DNA from: a virus | Direction: 5' to 3' (one strand) | DNA length: 41,993 nucleotides | IMG/VR virus record: IMGVR_UViG_3300005577_000055 | Location: 1-41,993 of that record | Part shown: piece after piece, positions 14,573-22,757 of the stretch | Numbering within the stretch: position 1 is the stretch's first letter | Layout: each line of letters starts with the position of its first letter | Notes under the pieces: model-generated | What the model was told of the DNA's origin: nothing | The model's input: the letters and a program-made list of their open reading frames with translations, nothing else | Database searches by the model: none | Program-made: the position numbers and the translations under genes

Positions 14573-14975
14573 GCGCTATATCATCCGATCTTGGGCGGAG
14601 CTTTGCCCGCCAACCCCCTCGAACTACCCCTTGGCTGACGTGGACGAGCCGCGCGGCCGGGCAGCACCTCGGGTTCCACGTGCCCGATGCCCGGCCACCA
14701 CCGGAAACTCCAGGGCGCGGGCTGGAGACCCTGATCCCCGCGAAGTCGAGCGAGCGACGTCCCGCTCGGCGCCTGAACGGCCCTCGGACTGGCAAGTACA
14801 TCCCCTCGTCCGGGGGCCGTTCTCGTACCCGGGGCTGCTCGGCAGAGCCAGCAGAGCCCTCGGCCCAGGCTCGCGCACGAGCGGGACGCGGAGGGCACCC
14901 CGACTACCTGCGGAAAGTCTCCTTCGCTCACCGGCGGGCAAGCCGCCAATAACGATCTTGAGTGGAGGTGACCCG
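14573..14975. other. non-coding gap upstream of terminase (candidate cos/pac or RNA region)
   Basis: 403 bases with no frame showing phage-like codon use. It holds a bulged hairpin TTG-GCGG/CCGC-CAA (14591-14613) that may end the early operon; a perfect 9-bp inverted repeat GGCCGGGCA/TGCCCGGCC (14655-14663, 14688-14696) with a nested CGGG/CCCG stem; and GATCTTG near both ends (14587 and 14954), each followed by a similar G-rich sequence. A strong ribosome site GTGGAGGTGA precedes the terminase ATG. Packaging sites commonly lie just upstream of the small terminase gene. Confidence 0.4.
14655..14696. repeat. 9-bp perfect inverted repeat with nested stem
   Basis: GGCCGGGCA at 14655-14663 and TGCCCGGCC at 14688-14696, with CGGG/CCCG pairing inside the 24-base loop. 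It lies in the terminase-proximal gap. Confidence 0.45.
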
Positions 14976-15494
14976 ATGGCGAAGCCTGACCCGATCAGCG
15001 ACGAGGACAAGCGCCGCGTCCGGGACCTCCACGCCGCCGGCGAGTCCCGCAACGCCATCGCCAAGGCCATCGGCCGCTCAGGCGCCACCGTCTCGAAGAT
15101 CGCCGACGAGCTGGGCCTGTCCTTCGACCGGTCCGCAGTCAAGGCCGCCACCGAGGCCAAGGTCGCCGACGCCCGCGCGCGCCGGGCCGCGCTGATGCTC
15201 GACCTGCTCGACGATGCCGCGCGGCTCCGGAAGCAGCTGTGGGCGGAGACGACGTACATCGACCACGGCGGCCGCGACTTCACGAAGGCCGAGTGGAAGC
15301 AGCCCGAGCCGAACGCGGCCGACAAGCTCAAGCTCGTGCAGGCCTGCACCACCGCGGCCAACGCGAGCATGAAGCTCGAGGAGCACGACACCGGCTCCGG
15401 CGGCGTCGACGGCGCGAAGTCCATGCTCGGGTCCCTGGTGGCTGGGCTGAAGGCCGCGTACGACCAGCTCCCGCCGGACGATGCCGGCGATTGA
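14976..15494 (+). CDS. terminase small subunit
   Basis: 172 residues, ATG preceded by GTGGAGGTGA. The N-terminus is a helix-turn-helix (ISDEDKRRVRDLHAAGESRN, then AIAKAIGRSGATVSKIADEL) that would recognise the packaging site. The middle is helical (oligomerisation) and the C-terminus acidic. Position directly upstream of, and 14 bases overlapping, the large subunit gene supports the call. Confidence 0.8.
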   Translation: MAKPDPISDEDKRRVRDLHAAGESRNAIAKAIGRSGATVSKIADELGLSFDRSAVKAATEAKVADARARRAALMLDLLDDAARLRKQLWAETTYIDHGGRDFTKAEWKQPEPNAADKLKLVQACTTAANASMKLEEHDTGSGGVDGAKSMLGSLVAGLKAAYDQLPPDDAGD

Positions 15495-16788
15495 CCTCTC
15501 GCGGGTCACGACGGTCCTGTCGCCGAAGCAGATCCGTTCGATCGTCGAGGCCCTGAAGACCGAGCAGATCGGGCTGTGGTCCGGCGCTGTCCGGTCGGGT
15601 AAGACCATCGCGTCGCTGCTGACGTTCCTGATCGCGGTGTCGGTCGCGCCGGACACCGGGCTGATCGTGATGGTCGGCAAGACCCGCGAGACCATCGAGC
15701 GGAACCTCATCGAGCCACTGCAGTCCGTGGCGCTGTTCGGCGTGCTGGCCAAGCAGGTGCACCACACTCGCGGCGCCACCACGGCGACGATCCTCGGCCG
15801 GACGATCCACCTGATCGGCGCCAACGACGTCCGCGCCGAGGACCGCATCCGCGGCATGACCATCGCCCTCGCGTACGTCGACGAGGCGACGCTGCTTCCC
15901 CGCGGGTTCTGGATGATGCTGCTCTCCCGGCTCTCCGTCGTCGGCGCGAAGCTGTTCGCCACCACCAACCCGGACGGGCCGGCGCACTGGCTGCGGAAGG
16001 ACTTCATCCTCCGCAAGGCCGAGGTGGGGCTGCAGGACTGGCACTTCACCCTCGACGACAACCCGTCCCTGGACCCGGCGTACGTCGAGCGGCTCAAGCG
16101 GCAGTACGTCGGCCTGTGGTTCCGCCGGTTCGTCCTCGGCGAGTGGTGCCTGGCCGAGGGCGCGGTGTACGACATGTGGGACCCGGACCGGCACGTCGTC
16201 AAGGAGCTGCCGGTCATCGACCGCTGGCTCAGCGCGGGCATCGACTACGGCACCACCAACCCGTTCGCCGCGCTGATCCTCGGCCTCGGCCACCCCGAGC
16301 ATGACGGCGCACGGCGCCTGTACCTCACCCACGAGTGGCGCTGGGACTCCAAGCACCAGCGCCGCGCACTCACCGACGTCGAGTACAGCGAGAAGTTCCG
16401 GGGCTGGCTCGGTGAGCTCCCGCATCCGCACTTCGAGGCGGCGAAGGGCATCTGGCCGGAATGGACGGTCGTCGACCCGTCGGCGGCGTCGTTCGTGCAG
16501 CAGCTGCACCGCGACGGCCTCACCCCCACGCTCGCGCGGAACGAGGTCCTCGACGGCATCCGCACCCTCTCGTCGCTGCTCGCGCGGGACCTGCTGCGCG
16601 TGCACGAGTCCTGCGAGGGGTTCATCAACGAGATCCCCGGCTACAGCTGGGACCCCGACAAAGCCGAGAAGGGCGAAGACGCCCCGATCAAGGCCGACGA
16701 CCACTCGCTCGACGGTGGCCGGTACGGCATCCACACCACCGAGGCGCTCTGGCGCCCACACGTCCAGGAAGGACAAGCAGCAGCATGA
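15481..16788 (+). CDS. terminase large subunit
   Basis: 435 residues: the ATPase and nuclease of the packaging motor. Walker A is GAVRSGKT (35-42), Walker B IALAYVDEA (128-136) with the catalytic Glu, and the coupling motif TTNP (161-164). The nuclease part has D255 in GIDYG, D332 in VVDPSA and Asp residues in ADDHSLDGGRYG (405-415), an RNase H-like set. Order and spacing fit the PBSX/Terminase_3-6 group. It overlaps the small subunit by 14 bases and the next gene by 4. Confidence 0.92.
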   Translation: MPAIDLSRVTTVLSPKQIRSIVEALKTEQIGLWSGAVRSGKTIASLLTFLIAVSVAPDTGLIVMVGKTRETIERNLIEPLQSVALFGVLAKQVHHTRGATTATILGRTIHLIGANDVRAEDRIRGMTIALAYVDEATLLPRGFWMMLLSRLSVVGAKLFATTNPDGPAHWLRKDFILRKAEVGLQDWHFTLDDNPSLDPAYVERLKRQYVGLWFRRFVLGEWCLAEGAVYDMWDPDRHVVKELPVIDRWLSAGIDYGTTNPFAALILGLGHPEHDGARRLYLTHEWRWDSKHQRRALTDVEYSEKFRGWLGELPHPHFEAAKGIWPEWTVVDPSAASFVQQLHRDGLTPTLARNEVLDGIRTLSSLLARDLLRVHESCEGFINEIPGYSWDPDKAEKGEDAPIKADDHSLDGGRYGIHTTEALWRPHVQEGQAAA

Positions 16789-17057
16789 GCGACGAGAAGA
16801 TCGACACCGGCAGCCAGAACGTCACCGGCTACACCAAGCAGAGCCCGGAGGCGCTCAGCCTGGTCAACCGGGTGAAGGACTTCGAGAACCGCACGGCGGA
16901 GTTCCTGCGCTGGTACCTCGGCGAGGGCGTGCCGATCGACCCGCGCCAGCTGGCCTCGGCCCGCACGCACTTCGAGTACGCCTTCTACCACCTGAACCGC
17001 GCGGTGTTCCAGCCCGCCGACCCGATCGGCGACGCGGTCAAGGCCGGCCCGCGCTGA
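16785..17057 (+). CDS. candidate Acb2/Tad1-type hairpin protein (possible anti-CBASS)
   Basis: 90 residues. After a polar N-terminus come two helices: LSLVNRVKDFENRTAEFLRW and ARTHFEYAFYHLNRAVF (59-75). The pattern of a first helix, a short loop and an ART.(L/F)(E/Q).AF..(L/A)NRA.F helix is what I recall for the Acb2/Tad1 hairpin family: small phage proteins that oligomerise and sequester cyclic nucleotides made by CBASS. Size (about 90 residues) and position in a small accessory block between terminase and portal also fit. It overlaps the terminase gene by 4 bases. The family call is by pattern only; a simple helical-hairpin structural protein remains possible. Confidence 0.5.
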   Translation: MSDEKIDTGSQNVTGYTKQSPEALSLVNRVKDFENRTAEFLRWYLGEGVPIDPRQLASARTHFEYAFYHLNRAVFQPADPIGDAVKAGPR

Positions 17058-17584
17058 TGTCCACCCAGGACGTCCACCCCGACGCCACCGTGCGCGGGCG
17101 CACCTGGTCCTGGCGCGAGCCCGAGCGCGGCGAGCACTTCCGGCGCTGCTCGTGGTGCGGCAGCATCCACCCCGAGGACCTGGCCGCAGAGCCGAGCTGG
17201 CTGCCGGAGTGGGCGGACCAGAAGTACGGGTGGCCGCACAAGTTCTACGTCGACGTGACGAACCAGGACCCCGAGCGGCTCTACGTCATCGGCTCCAGCT
17301 GGGGGCCGAGCGTGCCGACCGGCTACACCGTGGAGTGGATCGCCTGGGACGCGCTGACTCCCGATCAGCTCGAGGTGGCGCGCCGCGACGGCTACTTCGA
17401 CCGCGACCGCACCCCGTCGTTCGTCTACTTCGGGACACGCCCCAAGCACCACGCGAAGTTCTACACGATCCACCTGAGCGACCCGGAGCTCGACGAGGCC
17501 GTGAAGCACACCATCGAGCAGCGATCGGGCCTCGCCTTCGACTTCGAAGACGGCCGGGTCCGCTGGCGCCGAGCGGAGACCTGA
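17057..17584 (+). CDS. zinc-ribbon accessory protein, unknown
   Basis: 175 residues sharing one base with the previous stop. CSWCGSIHPEDL near residue 31 is a half zinc ribbon. The remainder looks alpha/beta with many aromatics (WPHKFYVDVTNQDPERLYVI, FVYFGTRPKHHAKFYTIHL). I do not recognise the fold. Such aromatic, His-rich proteins occur between terminase and portal in actinobacterial phages. Confidence 0.6.
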   Translation: MSTQDVHPDATVRGRTWSWREPERGEHFRRCSWCGSIHPEDLAAEPSWLPEWADQKYGWPHKFYVDVTNQDPERLYVIGSSWGPSVPTGYTVEWIAWDALTPDQLEVARRDGYFDRDRTPSFVYFGTRPKHHAKFYTIHLSDPELDEAVKHTIEQRSGLAFDFEDGRVRWRRAET

Positions 17585-17907
17585 TGCCGTACACCAGTCA
17601 CGGCCACTGGTTCGGGCCGGACGCGCCGACCGCCGAGGACGTGCAGCCGCGCCTCGTGGCGCGGTGCGGCGGGCCCGGTCTGTGCCCGGAGTGTGCGCTG
17701 GAAGCCGGCACCCCGCGCCGCACGGTCCAGCGTCGTCGGTACGCCACCCGGGCCGAGCTGGCCGAGCGGATGGCCGCGCACATGCGCGCCGAGAACGACA
17801 TGGACATCAGCTGGGAGCAGCTGGCGCTCGCCGCGCTCGAGGGCCTGGCCGAGATGCATGTCCCCGTCGACGCCCTCGTGAAGATCACCGTCGAAGAGGA
17901 GGCCTGA
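17584..17907 (+). CDS. small zinc-binding accessory protein, unknown
   Basis: 107 residues, one-base start/stop sharing. N-terminal HGHWFGPDAP and CGGPGLCPEC suggest a metal site. The C-terminal half is helical and acidic (AELAERMAAHMRAENDMDIS). No family recognised. Confidence 0.55.
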   Translation: MPYTSHGHWFGPDAPTAEDVQPRLVARCGGPGLCPECALEAGTPRRTVQRRRYATRAELAERMAAHMRAENDMDISWEQLALAALEGLAEMHVPVDALVKITVEEEA

Positions 17908-17908
17908 A

Positions 17909-18073
17909 GTGGCCATGCGTTACGCCAACGCCGACGAGCTGGCCGACATGCTCGCCGCCGTCCCGGACGTCACCTACGACCGGGCGACCGCCCGCGAAGT
18001 CGTCGACAGCCTCATCGCCATCGGCGTGCCGGTCGCCGTGCTCGTGATGATCGACGTTCCCGAGGAAGGCTGA
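17909..18073 (+). CDS. 54-residue protein, unknown
   Basis: GTG start with AGGAGG eight bases or so upstream; the product begins VAMRYANADELADMLAAVPD and ends IDVPEEG. Two amphipathic helices and a hydrophobic strand (VPVAVLVMI). It fills the gap exactly between its neighbours (1 base to each). Confidence 0.6.
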   Translation: MAMRYANADELADMLAAVPDVTYDRATAREVVDSLIAIGVPVAVLVMIDVPEEG

Positions 18074-18074
18074 C

Positions 18075-19637
18075 GTGCCGCTCCCCGACGCTGGCACGCC
18101 GTGGCCGCCGAAGGACTTCGTCGAGGCCTTCGAGACCATGCGCGCGTGGGGCGCCTGGTACTCCGGCGACCCCGACCAGCTCTCCGAGGTCTACGCCCGG
18201 ATCGGCTCCCGACTGGTCAACCACCCGCAGCTGCGCCCCTCGCAGCTGCGCGGCGGGGTGGTCGGCACGCTGGCCCGCTGGTTCTGGGGCCAACCGATCC
18301 CGCCCGGCGAGAAGCGGGGCAAGCTGCACGTCCCCGTCGCGGCCGACATGGCCGCCACGTCGGCGGATCTGCTGTTCTCCGAGCCGATCACCCTCACCTC
18401 CGAGGACACGGCGTCGGAGGGGCAGCTCAAGGAGCTGCTCTCCGACGACCTGCACGCGACGCTGCTGGAGGCCGCGGAGATCGCCGCGGCGAAGAGCGGC
18501 GCGTACCTGCGGATCGTGTGGGACGGCGAGGTCAACCCGGCCGGGCCGTGGCTGCAGGCCGTCCACCCCGACGCCGCCGTCCCCGAGTGGCGCTACGGGA
18601 AGCTCACCGCGGTCACCTTCGTGCGGCAGCTGCAGTGCGACGCGCAGGTGGTCGTGCGGCACCTCGAGCGGCACGAGCTGGGCGTGATCCTGCACGGCGT
18701 CTACGTCGGCACCGAAACCGACCTCGGGAAGCCGGCACCGCTGGACCAGTACCCCGAAACCAAGGGGCTCGCCAGCGAGGTCGCGACCAGGATCAACCAG
18801 CTCACCGCCGCCTACCTCCCCAACATCAAGCCGAACCGGGCATGGGGACACCTGCCCTCCTGCGCGCCGTTCGGCCGCTCGGACTTCGCCGGCACCGAAG
18901 GCCTGATGGACGCCGTCGACGAGACCTACACCTCGTGGATGCGCGACCTCCGCCTGGCGAAGGCCAGGATCATCGTGCCGGAGGCGTTCCTCCAGGACCG
19001 CGGCCCCGGCCGGGGCGCGACGTTCGACAGCGACCGCGAGGCGTACGAGGCGATCAACATGATCCCGGCGACGGACGGCAGCACGCAGTTGACGTTGCAG
19101 CAGTTCGACATTCGCTGGGAGGAGCACGAGAAGACCGCGCTCTCGCTGGTCGGCCGGATCGTCACCACCGCCGGGTACTCGCAGCAGACGTTCGGGCTCA
19201 CCGGCGACGTCGCCGTCACCGCGACCGAGGTGGCCGCGAGGGAACGGAAGTCGCTGATCACCCGCGACAAGAAGATCAAGTACGTGCGGCCACGCCTCGC
19301 CGAGGCCTTGCTGGCGCTGCTCAAGGTCGGCCAGGTCCACTTCGGATGGAAGGTCGACCCGAGCAAGCAGCTCACCGTGAACTTTCCCGACGCCGTCCAG
19401 CAGGACCCCGCGTCGCTGGCGCAGACCCTCGCGCTGATCGAGACCGCCCAGGCCGCGTCGATCGAGACGAAAGTCCGGATGCTCCACCCCGAGTGGGAGA
19501 AGCCCGAGGTGGACGAAGAAGTCGCCCGGATCAAGAAGGACACCGCCCCTCCGCAGGTCGAGAACCCCGACACCTTCACCGGCGGCGAGCCGGGCGACGA
19601 GAAGCCGCCAGCCGACAAGCCCCCGGCGGAGAAGTAG
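18075..19637 (+). CDS. portal protein
   Basis: 520 residues, GTG start one base after the previous stop. The overall layout fits the SPP1 gp6-like portal family: N-terminal helical clip, a beta wing (GAYLRIVWDGEVNPAGPWLQ), the long middle region ending DETYTSWMRDLRLAKARIIV, and a C-terminal Glu/Lys/Pro-rich tail. The portal forms the dodecameric ring at the capsid vertex through which DNA enters and to which the tail attaches. Position between terminase and minor capsid gene is typical. Confidence 0.85.
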   Translation: MPLPDAGTPWPPKDFVEAFETMRAWGAWYSGDPDQLSEVYARIGSRLVNHPQLRPSQLRGGVVGTLARWFWGQPIPPGEKRGKLHVPVAADMAATSADLLFSEPITLTSEDTASEGQLKELLSDDLHATLLEAAEIAAAKSGAYLRIVWDGEVNPAGPWLQAVHPDAAVPEWRYGKLTAVTFVRQLQCDAQVVVRHLERHELGVILHGVYVGTETDLGKPAPLDQYPETKGLASEVATRINQLTAAYLPNIKPNRAWGHLPSCAPFGRSDFAGTEGLMDAVDETYTSWMRDLRLAKARIIVPEAFLQDRGPGRGATFDSDREAYEAINMIPATDGSTQLTLQQFDIRWEEHEKTALSLVGRIVTTAGYSQQTFGLTGDVAVTATEVAARERKSLITRDKKIKYVRPRLAEALLALLKVGQVHFGWKVDPSKQLTVNFPDAVQQDPASLAQTLALIETAQAASIETKVRMLHPEWEKPEVDEEVARIKKDTAPPQVENPDTFTGGEPGDEKPPADKPPAEK

Positions 19638-19643
19638 CGTCCC

Positions 19644-20771
19644 GTGCCGGTCGACCGGACGCTCGGCGCGGACATCGCCGGGACGATCGCCGAGCTCTAC
19701 CACGGCCTCGAGGTCCAGCTGGCCGACCAGATCTCCCGCCAGCTGCGCGCCGGCATCGCCGAACCCCCGGACGCCGAGGCCCAGCTGGCCGCGCTCGGCA
19801 TCCTCTCCCGCGGCGCCAGGTCGCTGCTGAACAAGATCCAGGCCGACCTCACCGGCACCGTCGAGCAGGCCATCGTGCTGGCCTACCACCGCGGCGGCGA
19901 GGCCGCGATCGCCGAACTGGCCAAACGGTCCGAGATGTCCGACCGGATGCTCGCCGACGTGCGGAACCAGCTGCCGCAGCTGGGCGCAATCCAGTCGATG
20001 GTGTACGCGCTCACCAGCAAGCTGCTCGGCACGCACGTGCGGATCCTCCGCTGGGAGCAGGACGCCTACCGCGAGGTCATGGCGAAGACGATCCTCACCG
20101 GCACCCTCACCGGCCGGGAGACCCGCCTCCGCACCGCCCAGCGCGCCTGGGAAGAGCTGCTCAGCCGGGGAATCACCGGGTTCGTCGACAAGCGCAACCG
20201 CCGCTGGGAGCTCGCCTCGTACGTCGAGATGGCCGCCCGCACTGGCACGGCGCAGGCCGCGGTGCAGGGCAACCTCGACCGGCTCGCCTCCGCCGGCATC
20301 AACCTCGTGGTCGTCTCCGACGCCCCGCAGGAGTGCGCGCGCTGCCGGCCGTGGGAGGGGAAGGTCCTCGCCCGCACCGGCCCGGGTGAGCGCCGGGTGC
20401 AGGTGCAGCACGGCACCCAGGACCGCACCGTCGCCGTCCACGTAGCCGGGTCGGTCCTCGAAGCCGTCGAGGCCGGGCTGATGCACCCGAACTGCCGGCA
20501 CAGCCTCTCCGCGTACCTGCCCGGCGTGACCCGGCTCCCGACCGACACCGCCGACCCAGACGGCGACGAGGCCCGGCAGAAGCTCCGTGCGCTCGAGCGG
20601 AAGGTCCGCCGGGCGAAGCTGCAGGCCGCCGGCGCCCTCGACCCCCAAGCCAAGAAGCGGTTCGAGGCCGACGTCCGCGCGGCACAGGCCGAGATCCGCG
20701 AGCACATCCGCACCGCACCCACCACGCTGTTCCGCCAGCCCCATCGTGAGCGGATCGGCACCGCCCGATGA
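19644..20771 (+). CDS. minor capsid protein (Phage_min_cap2 family)
   Basis: 375 residues. The conserved core is clear: ITGFVDKRNRRW and SYVEMAART (177-200), DRLASAGINLVVVSD, then CARC at 231-234, WEGKV, and GLMHPNCRHSL (278-287). This is the signature of minor capsid protein 2/MuF-like proteins, which sit inside the portal-proximal head and may be ejected with DNA. Two Cys and the HPNCRH group may bind metal. The C-terminal 70 residues are basic and helical. Confidence 0.85.
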   Translation: MPVDRTLGADIAGTIAELYHGLEVQLADQISRQLRAGIAEPPDAEAQLAALGILSRGARSLLNKIQADLTGTVEQAIVLAYHRGGEAAIAELAKRSEMSDRMLADVRNQLPQLGAIQSMVYALTSKLLGTHVRILRWEQDAYREVMAKTILTGTLTGRETRLRTAQRAWEELLSRGITGFVDKRNRRWELASYVEMAARTGTAQAAVQGNLDRLASAGINLVVVSDAPQECARCRPWEGKVLARTGPGERRVQVQHGTQDRTVAVHVAGSVLEAVEAGLMHPNCRHSLSAYLPGVTRLPTDTADPDGDEARQKLRALERKVRRAKLQAAGALDPQAKKRFEADVRAAQAEIREHIRTAPTTLFRQPHRERIGTAR

Positions 20772-20781
20772 GGAGTCCACA

Positions 20782-21864
20782 GTGGCCTTCAGCTTCGAAG
20801 ACCTGACCCCGGAAGCGAAGAAGGCCGCATTCGCGCACATGGACGCGAAGCGCCTCGGCAGGGGCGGGCGGCACAAGAAGCTGTCCGCCAGGCAGAAGAG
20901 CGCCGTCGAGCACGGCGGCCGCGGGAAGGTGAGCGGCAAGCTCGGCAGCGGCTCCGTCAAGGGCAGGCTGTCCCCGGCCGACCACGACCGCGGCTCTGTC
21001 GGCGGGAAACTGCCCATCGCCAAGGCCAGGTCGGCCACCCGCAAGCCCGCGACGGCTCCCAAGGCGGCGGAGCCCGACACCCCCGAAGGCCGGTTCGACA
21101 AGGACTTCACCGACTTCATGCACAACCTCGCTGACACGCGGCTCAGCGAGTACGCCTCAATGACCGAGATCCGAAAGGAACTCGATGCCCGCGGGATGTC
21201 CCGAGCAGAGCAGGACGCCCACCTGAAGCGGATGAGCGGAGAACAAAAGCTCCACATCGTCCCGGAGGACAACCGCAAGGCGTTGACCCAGGAAGACCGG
21301 GACGCCGCCATCCACATCGGAGGCGAGCCCAACCACATCGTCAGCCTCGCCGACTTCCCCGACAGGCAACACGCGAAGTTCCAGGCGTCGGCGAAGCCGG
21401 AGGACCGGTACACCGGCCCCGAGGACGTCAGCCCCCCGAGCATCGCCGAGCTGGCCAAGGAGTTCGTCGAGCTGCACGGCCACCAGAACGTGGCGCCCCG
21501 GATCGCGTACCTCGAGAAGAAGAAGCGGCTCCTGCGTGGCGAGCGCGCCCAGCTGGCCGCGCTCAAGTCGCTCAACGATTCTGGCTCCAAGTCAGGCGGC
21601 TCTGGAGGAATCAGCGAAGCCGAGCGAACGAAACTGGAAGCCTTCGTCTCGAAGAGGCAGGCACAGGCGGCCACATCTCCGGACGATCGGTACACCGCAG
21701 GCGCGAAGAACGACGCCGCGAAGAACGACGCGATCACCCTCAAGCAGTACGGCGGCCCCGAAGGCGTAGCGAGCCGCATCGCTCGGCTGGAGAGGCGCAA
21801 GAACCTCGCCGCGGGCGAGCGCGCTCAGCTGGCAATGCTCCGGTCGCTGCTGAAGAACAAGTAG
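20782..21864 (+). CDS. head-region protein with wHTH-like module and duplicated C-terminal domain
   Basis: 360 residues, GTG start with GAGGAG seven bases upstream. A basic, Gly-rich N-terminus (20-95) is followed by a winged-helix-like module (124-190: MTEIRKELDARGMSRAEQDA, then LTQEDRDAAIHIGGEPNH), seen beside head genes in other actinobacterial phages to my memory. The C-terminus holds two copies of one domain: 207-264 and 301-357, each RYT..., then (V)A.RIA.LE(K/R)(K/R)K.L..GERAQLA.L+SL. It lies between the minor capsid protein and scaffold. An internal or ejected head protein is plausible; the function is unknown. Confidence 0.65.
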   Translation: MAFSFEDLTPEAKKAAFAHMDAKRLGRGGRHKKLSARQKSAVEHGGRGKVSGKLGSGSVKGRLSPADHDRGSVGGKLPIAKARSATRKPATAPKAAEPDTPEGRFDKDFTDFMHNLADTRLSEYASMTEIRKELDARGMSRAEQDAHLKRMSGEQKLHIVPEDNRKALTQEDRDAAIHIGGEPNHIVSLADFPDRQHAKFQASAKPEDRYTGPEDVSPPSIAELAKEFVELHGHQNVAPRIAYLEKKKRLLRGERAQLAALKSLNDSGSKSGGSGGISEAERTKLEAFVSKRQAQAATSPDDRYTAGAKNDAAKNDAITLKQYGGPEGVASRIARLERRKNLAAGERAQLAMLRSLLKNK

Positions 21865-21876
21865 GGAGGCCCGACC

Positions 21877-22032
21877 GTGGCCGACACACCGAAGCTGGGC
21901 AGCGGTGCCCGGTTCAAGAAGCTCGTCGCCCAGGTGGCGGCGAAGGGCGCCAAGGCGGACGCGCCGCCCGCGCGCCGTCCGGGCGCCCGCAAGTTCGGGC
22001 GACTCGCCGCGAAAAAGCAGCAGTCCGAGTAG
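21877..22032 (+). CDS. 51-residue basic protein
   Basis: GTG start with GGGAGG seven bases upstream. The product is rich in Lys, Arg, Ala and Gly (for example FKKLVAQVAAKGAKADAPP) and likely binds nucleic acid or the capsid interior. It lies between the duplicated-domain head gene and the scaffold gene. Confidence 0.6.
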   Translation: MADTPKLGSGARFKKLVAQVAAKGAKADAPPARRPGARKFGRLAAKKQQSE

Positions 22033-22056
22033 ACCGTCCAGGAAGGACGTACGATC

Positions 22057-22743
22057 ATGGCAGAACCGTCGCAGGGGCCAGGCGCCCCGGCTGACGCGGG
22101 GACCGGTGGCCAGGCGCCGCAGGGGACCCAGCCGCCCGCAACACCGCCCGCACAGCAGCAGGCCGGCCAGGCGCCGGACAGCCAGCAGCAGGGCACGCCG
22201 AGCATGACGCTCGAGCAAGCGCAGAAGGTCATCGACGATCTCCGCAAGGAGAACGCCAAGCACCGCACCAACCACCAGAGCAGCTCCCAGCAGGCCCAGG
22301 CGGCCATGGACCAGCTCAACGCGGTGCTGAAGGCCCTCGGCAAGAATCCCGATGGCTCGGACGTTCCGGCCGACCCCAAGGCCCTGGCGGCCGAGGTCAC
22401 GCAGCAGCAGGCCATCGCGTGGGAGACCTCTGCCGAGAACGCGATCCTCCGGGTCGCGGGCCCGGCAGGTGCCAACGCGGACGCGCTCCTCGACTCGGCT
22501 TCCTTCATCGAGAGCGTCGTCAGCGAGGACTTCATCGGACTCGACCCGAAATCCGCTGATTTCCGGACGAAGCTGCAGGCCCACATCACCGTGTGGCTCG
22601 ACAAGCACCCGCAGCACAAGGCCGCGGCCGCCGCTCCGCCGGCGACGCGGTCCGGCGGTGACCACCCGGGCGGCACCGGCACCCCGACCACCCGACCCAA
22701 GTCCCTCTCCGCAGCCGTGGCCAAGGTCTACGGCAGCAAGTAG
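22057..22743 (+). CDS. capsid scaffolding protein
   Basis: 228 residues. A Pro/Gln/Gly-rich N-terminus, then a coiled-coil centre (LEQAQKVIDDLRKENAKHRT, QAQAAMDQLNAVLKAL), then a helical segment (AENAILRVAG...ADALLDSASF) and a basic tail ending KSLSAAVAKVYGSK that would contact the shell. This layout and the position just before the major capsid gene fit GP20-like scaffolds that guide procapsid assembly and then leave. Confidence 0.75.
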   Translation: MAEPSQGPGAPADAGTGGQAPQGTQPPATPPAQQQAGQAPDSQQQGTPSMTLEQAQKVIDDLRKENAKHRTNHQSSSQQAQAAMDQLNAVLKALGKNPDGSDVPADPKALAAEVTQQQAIAWETSAENAILRVAGPAGANADALLDSASFIESVVSEDFIGLDPKSADFRTKLQAHITVWLDKHPQHKAAAAAPPATRSGGDHPGGTGTPTTRPKSLSAAVAKVYGSK

Positions 22744-22757
22744 CCAAGGAGCACCCG

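Noticed and set aside
14569-14952. A 127-codon plus-strand frame with a GTGA overlap to the preceding gene
   Set aside because: It uses codons such as ATA and TCA that neighbouring genes avoid, has low-complexity Arg/Pro/Ser content and covers the inverted repeats. I treat the stretch as non-coding.
14573-14975. A possible tRNA gene in the gap (GGTTCCA resembles a T-loop)
   Set aside because: No cloverleaf with acceptor and anticodon stems can be drawn around it.
18012-21800. A 1262-codon open frame on the minus strand opposite the portal and head genes
   Set aside because: It mirrors well-supported plus-strand genes with GC-rich third positions, which leave the antisense frame open. The product is compositionally biased and matches no expected family.
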